Source: an uncultured bacterium (GTDB taxonomy: Bacteria; Actinomycetota; Coriobacteriia; Coriobacteriales; Coriobacteriaceae). From it: a DNA stretch of 28,446 bases. Shown here piece after piece: positions 22,333 to 28,045 of this stretch. The stretch is taken from contig CAJMLY010000023.1 of NCBI GenBank assembly GCA_905214425.1, positions 1 through 28,446 of the forward strand, given 5' to 3'. The notes beneath the pieces were generated by a model. That model saw only the letters and a program-made list of their open reading frames with translations. It searched no databases and had not been told where the DNA came from. How positions within the stretch are numbered: position 1 is the first letter of the stretch; each line of letters starts with the position of its first letter. The position numbers and the translations under genes were made by a program.

Positions 22333-23160
22333 ATGAGCGAGACCGCAGTCAACGGCGTCGAGCCGATCATCTTCCTTGATGACGTCCACGTCACCTTTAG
22401 GACCCGTACCGGCTCGATTCTGCACCCCAACCTGGTTCACGCCGTCCAGGGTGTAACGATTAAGCTCATGCCCGGTCAGACGATCGGCATCGTCGGCGAG
22501 TCCGGTTGCGGTAAGTCCACCACCGCCAACGTCATGTGCGGCCTGCAGGCCCCCACGAGCGGCAAGGTCTACTTTAAGGGCAAGGACGTTACCAAACGTA
22601 CCGCCGAGGACCGTCGCCACATGGGTCGCGTCATCTCGGTCGTGTTCCAGAACCCGGCCACGGCGCTCAATCCCCGCATGGTCGTTCGCGAGCAGCTGCT
22701 CGACCCCATGCGCGTCCACAACCTGGGTACCGAGGCCGAGCAGGAGAAGCGCGTCAAGGAGCTCCTGGAGCTCACCGGTCTGCCCAGCTCCGCCGCCGAG
22801 GTTCTTCCCGGTCAGCTTTCGGGCGGCCAGCGTCAGCGCGTCGCAATTGCCCGTGCCCTGTCGCTGAACCCCGATGCCATCATCGCCGACGAGCCCACCT
22901 CGGCTCTGGACGTTTCGGTCCGCGCACAGATTCTGAACCTGTTGACCGACCTTAAGAAGGAGCTCGGCCTGGCCATGGTGTTCATCAGCCATGACATCCA
23001 GACGGTCCGCTATATCTCTGACGACATCATCGTTATGAATGGCGGCAGGATCGTCGAGCAGGGCGAGGCCAAGCAGGTCTTCCAGCACCCCCAGGACCCC
23101 TACACCAAGATGCTGCTCGGCGCTGCGCCGTCGCTGCTGCACCCCAAGCTCGGCGAGTAG
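22333..23160 (+). CDS. ABC importer ATPase, DppF/OppF type
   Basis: This 275-aa ATPase is the second motor subunit, expected to pair with the ATPase half of the preceding fusion. It has Walker A GESGCGKST, the Q-loop around VFQNPATALNPRM, signature LSGGQRQRVAIARAL, Walker B IIADEPTSALD and the switch histidine in FISHD. It is shorter than typical OppF/DppF (about 310-330 aa): the C-terminal region after YTKMLLGAAPSL is nearly absent, as if the extension that often carries an Fe-S motif in relatives was lost. The start abuts the previous stop, with GGAGG (about 22320) in the preceding gene. Codon bias matches the other transporter genes. Confidence 0.92.
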   Translation: MSETAVNGVEPIIFLDDVHVTFRTRTGSILHPNLVHAVQGVTIKLMPGQTIGIVGESGCGKSTTANVMCGLQAPTSGKVYFKGKDVTKRTAEDRRHMGRVISVVFQNPATALNPRMVVREQLLDPMRVHNLGTEAEQEKRVKELLELTGLPSSAAEVLPGQLSGGQRQRVAIARALSLNPDAIIADEPTSALDVSVRAQILNLLTDLKKELGLAMVFISHDIQTVRYISDDIIVMNGGRIVEQGEAKQVFQHPQDPYTKMLLGAAPSLLHPKLGE

Positions 23161-23176
23161 CCTCGCTTTCCCTCCC

Positions 23177-23204
23177 GTGCGCCCGGTTCCCTTGCCGGGC
23201 GCAC
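23177..23204 (+). other. Intercistronic hairpin after the transporter genes
   Basis: A perfect 10-bp GC-rich stem (23177-23186 with 23195-23204) with an eight-base loop follows the transporter block. No T run follows, so it is more likely an mRNA stabiliser or partial stop than a full terminator. Confidence 0.6.
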
Positions 23205-23240
23205 CTCCGTTGCGATTTCGAAAGGTTGGGTTCACGAGCC

Positions 23241-24218
23241 ATGCCAAGTGCTCAGGAGCTACAACATCAATTTGGTGAATACCGAGGCGCCATGCCCCGT
23301 CCATCAGATTTCGATCTCTTTTGGAAGGATCGCATGGCCGAGGCCGACGCCGTCGGGCTTGACTATGCGATCGAGACGGCATCGGTCGCCGATGCCGCGA
23401 CCTGCCAGCTTTTCGACCTCTGGTATACCGGCATGTGTGGCGCGCGCCTGCATGCCAAGTACCTTAAACCCGTCTCGGACGAGCCCGTGCCATTGGTACT
23501 TCAGTTCCATGGGTATCCGGGTGCAAGCCGCAGCTGGTTTGAGCAGGCGTCGTTTGCGGGCATGGGCATGGCACTCATCGCCCTCGATTGCCCCGGCCAA
23601 GGAGGTCCCTCCGAGGACATTGGTGGATTTGAGGGCACAACGGTTGCCGGGCATATCGTCGCCGGTATCGACGGCGACCCTGCCAACCTCTACTATGTCC
23701 GCTTACACCAAGATATTCGAATCCTGTGCCGCATCGTTCGCGAGCTCGAGGGCATCGATCTTGCGCGTGTGTTTGTGAACGGCGCGTCGCAGGGCGGCGG
23801 TTTGGGCATTGCGACCTGTGCGCTTAACAGCGAGCTTATCAATCGCGCCGCCATCCTCTATCCCTTCCTGTCAGATTTCCGCCTGGTCTGGGATTTGGAT
23901 GCCGACGACATTGCCTACGAGGGCCTGCGCTATTGGTCTCGCTGGTTTGACGAGGACTCGACTCGTATTGACGAAGCCTATGCCAAGCTGGCGTACTTCG
24001 ATTCCAAGAACTTTGCCCCTATGGTCAAATGCCCCGTGCTGTTTGGCACCGGCACAGCCGATATCGTCTGTCCGCCAGCGACGCAGTTTGCGGTCTATAA
24101 CAACCTGACCTGCGAAAAGCGTCATGAGTTCTTTGAAGGCTTTGGCCACGAGGAGATTCAGGATTTTGACGATTTGATCATTCCGTTTTTCTGCAAGGGA
24201 GGGGAGGCTCATGTCTAA
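23241..24218 (+). CDS. CE7-family acetylesterase (AXE1/cephalosporin-C deacetylase-like)
   Basis: This 325-aa alpha/beta-hydrolase has no signal peptide, so it should act in the cytoplasm. The CE7 fold landmarks are in order: EYRGAMPRPSDFD (13-25), the oxyanion segment HGYPG (90-94), nucleophile S183 in GASQGG (181-186), acid D274 in TADIVCPP and H303 in FGHEE. The usual RGQGG motif appears as PGQGG. The family removes acetyl groups from small acetylated sugars. Placed in a sialate operon, it is a candidate sialate O-acetylesterase; a pneumococcal CE7 protein (Axe) has been linked to sialic acid de-acetylation. The start at 23241 fits the family N-terminus, although its ribosome site is weak. 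It overlaps the next gene by eight bases. Confidence 0.85.
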   Translation: MPSAQELQHQFGEYRGAMPRPSDFDLFWKDRMAEADAVGLDYAIETASVADAATCQLFDLWYTGMCGARLHAKYLKPVSDEPVPLVLQFHGYPGASRSWFEQASFAGMGMALIALDCPGQGGPSEDIGGFEGTTVAGHIVAGIDGDPANLYYVRLHQDIRILCRIVRELEGIDLARVFVNGASQGGGLGIATCALNSELINRAAILYPFLSDFRLVWDLDADDIAYEGLRYWSRWFDEDSTRIDEAYAKLAYFDSKNFAPMVKCPVLFGTGTADIVCPPATQFAVYNNLTCEKRHEFFEGFGHEEIQDFDDLIIPFFCKGGEAHV

Positions 24219-25062
24219 GTGCGAGAGCAATGTTGACGAGCTGATTGTCCCCGGGCTCGTGGGAATTCCTGGAACGGTTTCGTCAAGGCTCGCAGAATAT
24301 CGGGACTGGCGCGGTGATGTCCAAGCAGATGTTTCTGATTTAGAGACATGCGCTTCGAATCTTGAGATTCAAGGCCTGGCCATTACGGCGATTGACTTTG
24401 TTAACCCCTGCGCCCGTTACTCGGAGGTCTCCTTTGAGCTCGGTGACGATGCGATTCACGCTCGTTTGATCGAGCCTGTCGGTCGTGCCCGAGTATCTGA
24501 GCGCGTGCCGCTGTGCCTGATGTTCCACGACATCGATCGGCCTGTGCGCGGCTGGCATCACATGACGAGATTTGCCGCCATGGGGTATGCCGTCCTCGCG
24601 CTGGATGACGATGTTGCTGGTGCGAACGACCTGCAGCGGGGGATTTCTTCGCCCGCTTTTGTCGAGCGCGTCCGTTGGGGTTGCGCGCTGGCGAAGGTGG
24701 CGCGCAATCTTGATGGCATGGACCCCGACCGCATCTTTGCATGGGGCGAGGGTCTTGGCGGCGGAGTCGCGCTGGCGGTTTCTGCTCTGGACGAGCGGGG
24801 CCTCGCCTGCACGGCGGTTGCCAATCCGCTTCCTGGCGGCCTCGAGGCGCTGTCGTCTCGGGTGCGCGGATCGGTGCTCATGGGCACATCGCTTATGGAT
24901 ACCGTGAGCGATCCCAAGGATCAGTTTGCCGTATTCAACGGTCTTGAGTGTGACCGGAGGCATATCATCTATGCAAAATACGCTCACGAGCGCATCAATG
25001 CGTTCGAAAACGAAGTCGTCGACTTCTTTAACCAAACGTTCTACCCGTGTTCTTTGGCCTAG
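24211..25062 (+). CDS. Degenerate CE7-esterase paralogue lacking the serine nucleophile
   Basis: This 283-aa protein aligns with the preceding esterase over its second half but has lost key residues. The nucleophile elbow reads GEGLGG with glycine 181 (codon GGT, 24751-24753) in place of serine, and the oxyanion segment HGYPG becomes HDIDR. The acid (D230 in SLMDTVSDP) and the histidine (H259 in YAHER) remain, as does the QFAVFNGL segment that matches QFAVYNNL upstream. The frame is open and well kept, with a strong ribosome site (AAGGGAGGGGAGG) inside the upstream gene, so it is not an obvious pseudogene. It may be a catalytically dead partner or binding protein of the active esterase; hydrolysis by another residue cannot be excluded. 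Confidence 0.7.
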   Translation: MSKCESNVDELIVPGLVGIPGTVSSRLAEYRDWRGDVQADVSDLETCASNLEIQGLAITAIDFVNPCARYSEVSFELGDDAIHARLIEPVGRARVSERVPLCLMFHDIDRPVRGWHHMTRFAAMGYAVLALDDDVAGANDLQRGISSPAFVERVRWGCALAKVARNLDGMDPDRIFAWGEGLGGGVALAVSALDERGLACTAVANPLPGGLEALSSRVRGSVLMGTSLMDTVSDPKDQFAVFNGLECDRRHIIYAKYAHERINAFENEVVDFFNQTFYPCSLA

Positions 25063-25086
25063 ACGGCCTGGACACTGCCAACAAGA

Positions 25087-25109
25087 GTGGGCGGCATAGG
25101 GCTGCCCGC
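25087..25109 (+). other. Small hairpin before the aldolase gene
   Basis: A stem of seven pairs plus two flanking pairs (25087-25095 with 25101-25109, two G-T pairs, five-base loop) lies ten bases before AAGGAG of the aldolase gene. It may modulate translation or RNA stability. Confidence 0.4.
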
Positions 25110-25130
25110 CAGACAACTAAGGAGATTCTT

Positions 25131-26051
25131 GTGGCAACTCAGAAATTCACCGGCGTTATCCCTCCCGTCGTTGTTCCCGATACCGAAGACCACCAGCTCG
25201 ATGTTGCCTCCTTTGAGCGCAGCATCAACCGCATGATCGATGCCGGCGTCGATGGCTTGTTCTTCCTGGGCTCCTCGGGCGAGGTCGTCTTCTCCACCGA
25301 CGAGCGTCGCCGTCAGATCATCGCCGAGGCCGTCCGTATCGTCGACCACCGCGTTCCCGTTCTGGTCGGCATCATCGACACCGAGACCGAGCGCATGATC
25401 GAGCACGGTAAGGTCGCTCAGGAGCTGGGCGCCGATGCGCTTGTCGCCACCTGCCCGTTCTATGCCCTGCAGGGCATGACCGAGGTCGAGGAGCACTTCC
25501 GCATCCTGCATGAGGAACTCGACCTGCCCATCTTCGCCTACGACATCCCCGTGTGTGTCCACACCAAGCTCCCGTGGAAGCTCCTTGCCAAGCTCGGTGC
25601 CGAGGGCGTTCTGGCCGGCGTCAAGGATTCCTCGGGTGATGACATCTCGTTCCGCTACCTCGTTCAGGAGAACGAGAAGAACGGCCATCCGATGAGCATT
25701 CTCACCGGTCACGAGGTTGTTGTCGACGGCGCCTACCTCGGTGGCGCCGACGGTTCCGTCCCGGGTCTCGCCAACGTTGAGCCCGAGGGCTACGTACGTC
25801 AGTGGAAGGCCGCTCAGGCTGGTGACTGGGCTACCGTCAAGGCCGAGCAGGACCGCCTCAATGAGATTTCGCACATCTGGGATGTCACCTCGGGCGTCCA
25901 GGGCTATGCCGGTGGCGTCGGCGCCTTCAAGACCGCTATGAACCTCATGGGCATCTTCGACAGCCCGACCATGCCGCGCCCGGTGAAGGCCATGACCGGC
26001 GAGAACGTCGAGGCGATTAAGAAGGTCCTCCAGGACAACGGTCTCCTGTAA
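25131..26051 (+). CDS. nanA: NAL/DapA-family aldolase, probable N-acetylneuraminate lyase
   Basis: This 306-aa class I aldolase of the N-acetylneuraminate lyase/dihydrodipicolinate synthase family is expected to split sialic acid into ManNAc and pyruvate. The Schiff-base lysine K165 (AGVKDSSGD) and catalytic tyrosine Y137 (FAYDIP) fall at the same numbers as in E. coli NanA, and the carboxylate loop is GSSGE (47-51). The substrate-arm region differs: E. coli NanA has an Asp-Glu pair near 191-192, but here it reads LTGHE, followed by GSVPGLANV. Substrate is therefore assigned from the neighbours nanE and the ROK kinase, with other 2-keto-3-deoxy acids possible. The start is GTG 25131, six bases after AAGGAG. 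Codon bias is strong, like the transporter genes. Confidence 0.8.
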   Translation: MATQKFTGVIPPVVVPDTEDHQLDVASFERSINRMIDAGVDGLFFLGSSGEVVFSTDERRRQIIAEAVRIVDHRVPVLVGIIDTETERMIEHGKVAQELGADALVATCPFYALQGMTEVEEHFRILHEELDLPIFAYDIPVCVHTKLPWKLLAKLGAEGVLAGVKDSSGDDISFRYLVQENEKNGHPMSILTGHEVVVDGAYLGGADGSVPGLANVEPEGYVRQWKAAQAGDWATVKAEQDRLNEISHIWDVTSGVQGYAGGVGAFKTAMNLMGIFDSPTMPRPVKAMTGENVEAIKKVLQDNGLL

Positions 26052-26057
26052 AGCTTC

Positions 26058-26147
26058 CCCGGGCACCCGATCTTGGGGCTCAAGCGGTCGAGCGTGACCC
26101 ATTAGGTCAACGCCCGACCGCTTTCACCCCAACCTCGGGCACCCGGG
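26058..26147. repeat. 90-base imperfect palindrome between the aldolase and kinase genes
   Basis: Six blocks pair in register: 26058-26063 with 26142-26147, 26066-26070 with 26135-26139, 26073-26078 with 26127-26132, 26082-26090 with 26115-26123, 26092-26094 with 26111-26113, and 26095-26099 with 26105-26109. That gives about 34 pairs with short symmetric internal loops and a CATTA apex. No T run follows. It may be a REP/MITE-like palindromic element or a large mRNA-stabilising structure. Confidence 0.7.
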
Positions 26148-26160
26148 AAACCTTTACCAA

Positions 26161-26179
26161 GCTGCGGCGATAACGCAGC
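26161..26179 (+). other. Short hairpin before the ROK kinase
   Basis: GCTGCG (26161-26166) pairs with CGCAGC (26174-26179) around a seven-base loop, 14 bases after the large palindrome. An AT-rich stretch with a T run (GTTGTTTTTATC, 26194-26205) follows, some distance from the stem, so partial termination is possible. Confidence 0.4.
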
Positions 26180-26221
26180 CTTCATTTCCTGTAGTTGTTT
26201 TTATCTCCTAAGGAGAGCGAC

Positions 26222-27187
26222 ATGGAGAACAAGTACATTTGCTCCGTTGATATCGGCGGCACCAAGATTGCGACCGCCATTATGGAGTACCCGGCTGACG
26301 GTAGCGTGCCTCATCCCGTTTTTGAGGCCGAGGTTCCCACCGAGGCCCAAGAGGGCGGCGAGGCCGTCTTCCAGCGTATCGAGGCGTCCATCAAGGCTGC
26401 TCTCGAGGCGAATCCCGATGTCGAGGTCCTTGGCGTCGGTATCGGTGCTGCCGGCGTCGTCGATCCCAAGACGGGCGCCATCGCGTATGCCAACGAGATC
26501 ATGCCCGGCTGGTCCGGCGTCCAGTTGGGGCCGCGTCTGCGCGAGGACCTCGGTCTTCCCGTTGCCGTTGTAGGCGACGTGCAGGCTCATGCTCTGGGCG
26601 AGGCCCACTGGGGCGTCGGCAAGGGCAAGTTCTCCGTCTTGTGTCTTGGCATCGGTACGGGTATCGGCGGCGCATATGTCGAGAACGGCCGCGTGATGCA
26701 AGGCTTCCATGGTGCTGCTGGCCATATGGGCCACATCGAGTGCTCGGCTGCCGCCGGCATTCCCTGCGCCTGCGGGCGTTCTGGCCATCTGGAGTCGGTT
26801 GCTTCGGGCACTTCCATTGGTCGAATGTACGATGAGCGTTTTGGCCGCGTCGACCCCAGCCGTCCTTCGGTCGGTCGCGATGTGAACGACCTGTGCCGCG
26901 CGGGCGACGCAAAGGCGACCGAGGTCATCCATGACGCCGGCTTTGCGCTGGGTGCCAGCTTGGGCTCGCTCGCTAACATCCTGGACCCCGAGGTCATCGT
27001 GCTTTCGGGTGGCGTGATTCACCAAGGTCCCGATTGGCGTTCACAGACGTGGAAGGATTCGGTGCACGAGGGCTATGCCAGCCAGGCGCTCGATCCGCTT
27101 CAGGACACGCCGATCCTCATCGGTTCTCTGGAGGGCGATGCTCCGCTCATCGGTGCCGCTGAGCATCTTCTTGCCTCGTTGAAGTAA
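26222..27187 (+). CDS. nanK: ROK-family sugar kinase, probable ManNAc kinase
   Basis: This 321-aa cytoplasmic kinase is expected to phosphorylate ManNAc at O6 with ATP, linking the lyase to NanE. The ATP loop DIGGTK is at 10-15, the catalytic aspartate is probably D119 (VVGDVQAHALGE), and the second phosphate motif is GIGTGIGG (143-150). The ROK zinc site is H168, C182, C184 and then H189 where most members have a third cysteine (CACGRSGHLE instead of CxCGxxGCxE). The AGHMGH form before it resembles NanK more than glucokinases, as far as I recall. Substrate is inferred from the flanking lyase and nanE. The start is the ATG at 26222, six bases after AAGGAG. Confidence 0.85.
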   Translation: MENKYICSVDIGGTKIATAIMEYPADGSVPHPVFEAEVPTEAQEGGEAVFQRIEASIKAALEANPDVEVLGVGIGAAGVVDPKTGAIAYANEIMPGWSGVQLGPRLREDLGLPVAVVGDVQAHALGEAHWGVGKGKFSVLCLGIGTGIGGAYVENGRVMQGFHGAAGHMGHIECSAAAGIPCACGRSGHLESVASGTSIGRMYDERFGRVDPSRPSVGRDVNDLCRAGDAKATEVIHDAGFALGASLGSLANILDPEVIVLSGGVIHQGPDWRSQTWKDSVHEGYASQALDPLQDTPILIGSLEGDAPLIGAAEHLLASLK

Positions 27188-27203
27188 ACGTATCTTCTGT
27201 AGG

Positions 27204-27234
27204 AGCCTCCCGAGACAACACGCCTCGGGAGGCT
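27204..27234 (+). terminator. Hairpin between the kinase gene and nanE
   Basis: A perfect 11-bp stem (27204-27214 with 27224-27234) with a nine-base loop is followed by GTTCTG rather than a T run. It is probably a leaky terminator or stabilising hairpin, since nanE begins 23 bases later without a visible promoter. Confidence 0.5.
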
Positions 27235-27257
27235 GTTCTGAGAAAGGTTGCAGCCTT

Positions 27258-27944
27258 ATGACCGTCGATCCTTTGATTCAATCCCTGAAGGGTAAGCTCG
27301 TCGTGAGCGTTCAGGCGTATATGGGCGAGCCGCTTCGTACGCCCGAGACCATGGCTCAAATGTCTCGTGCTTGCGAGCTCGGCGGCGCCGCCGCCATTCG
27401 CTGCCAGGGCCTTGCCGACATTGCCGCCATTAAGGGTCGCTGTGAGGTTCCTGTTATCGGCCTGTGGAAGGATGGGCACGAGGGCGTTTACATCACGCCG
27501 ACGCTGCGTCACGCTCGCGCCTGCGTTGCTGCGGGTGCCGATATCGTGGCGATCGACGCCACCGATCGTCCGCGTCCCGACGGCAAGTCGGTCGAGGATA
27601 CCTTCCGCCCGCTGCACGAGGAGGGTGTGCTCCTGATGGCGGATTGTGCCACCATCGAGGACATTCGCCGTGCGGTTGATATGGGCTTCGACCTTGTATC
27701 TACCACGCTTTCTCACGGTGTCGCTGCCATCGACTGCACCATGGCCGATGGCCCCGATCTGCCGCTCCTGCGTCAGGCGACCGAGGAATTCCCCGGTCTT
27801 CCCATCATCTGCGAGGGCCGCGTGCACACGCCCGAGGAGGCTCGCGCCGCGATCGATGCTGGCGCCTGGGCCGTTGTCGTCGGCACCGCCATCACGCACC
27901 CCACGAGTATTACGAGTTGGTTCAAGGCTGCGCTTGAAGCGTAA
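27258..27944 (+). CDS. nanE: N-acylglucosamine-6-phosphate 2-epimerase
   Basis: This 228-aa TIM-barrel enzyme converts ManNAc-6-P to GlcNAc-6-P, the last sialate-specific step before the NagA/NagB route. Family motifs run in order: LVVSVQA near the N-terminus, a GGAAAIRCQG segment, the VPVIGLWK strand with likely catalytic K71, VYITPT, the IDATDRPRP strand, LMADC, DLVSTTLS, then ICEGRVHTPE with E186, and VVVGTAITHP near the C-terminus. The lysine and glutamate correspond to the catalytic pair described in clostridial NanE. Length is normal. A GAAAGG ribosome site lies ten bases before the ATG. It is the most firmly recognised sialate gene here and anchors the reading of the whole operon. Confidence 0.94.
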   Translation: MTVDPLIQSLKGKLVVSVQAYMGEPLRTPETMAQMSRACELGGAAAIRCQGLADIAAIKGRCEVPVIGLWKDGHEGVYITPTLRHARACVAAGADIVAIDATDRPRPDGKSVEDTFRPLHEEGVLLMADCATIEDIRRAVDMGFDLVSTTLSHGVAAIDCTMADGPDLPLLRQATEEFPGLPIICEGRVHTPEEARAAIDAGAWAVVVGTAITHPTSITSWFKAALEA

Positions 27945-27971
27945 GACAGGCCTCGTATCCGCTCGGGGCGG

Positions 27972-27977
27972 TATACT
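27972..27977 (+). promoter_or_regulatory. Possible -10 box of rapZ
   Basis: TATACT lies 28 bases after the nanE stop, in the same form as before uvrB and ybaK. No clear -35 is present. A terminator-like hairpin follows it, so a transcript from here would carry that hairpin in its leader. Confidence 0.35.
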
Positions 27978-27997
27978 CAATATAGGCAATTGACCGC

Positions 27998-28030
27998 GCG
28001 GGATCCGGGTTGCTGGGTCCCGCACTTGTT
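27998..28030 (+). terminator. Probable terminator of the sialate operon
   Basis: A nine-pair GC-rich stem (27998-28006 with 28015-28023, one G-T pair) with an eight-base loop is followed by ACTTGTTTT. It is a fair rho-independent terminator, 53 bases after nanE, and would separate the sialate operon from rapZ. Confidence 0.6.
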
Positions 28031-28045
28031 TTCGGGAGGCAGCAC

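Noticed and set aside
19729..23382. Open frame of over 1,200 codons on the minus strand
   Set aside because: It lies opposite the codon-biased transporter genes; the strong bias removes stops from the opposite strand. Its composition is low complexity and no family motif is seen.
24211..25062. Second esterase gene as a simple pseudogene
   Set aside because: The frame is intact with a strong ribosome site and retained Asp, His and flanking motifs, so a kept non-hydrolytic role is at least as likely.
25047..25130. Upstream extension of the aldolase
   Set aside because: The longer frame overlaps the end of the pseudo-esterase and crosses a hairpin; GTG 25131 has a proper ribosome site and matches the family N-terminus.
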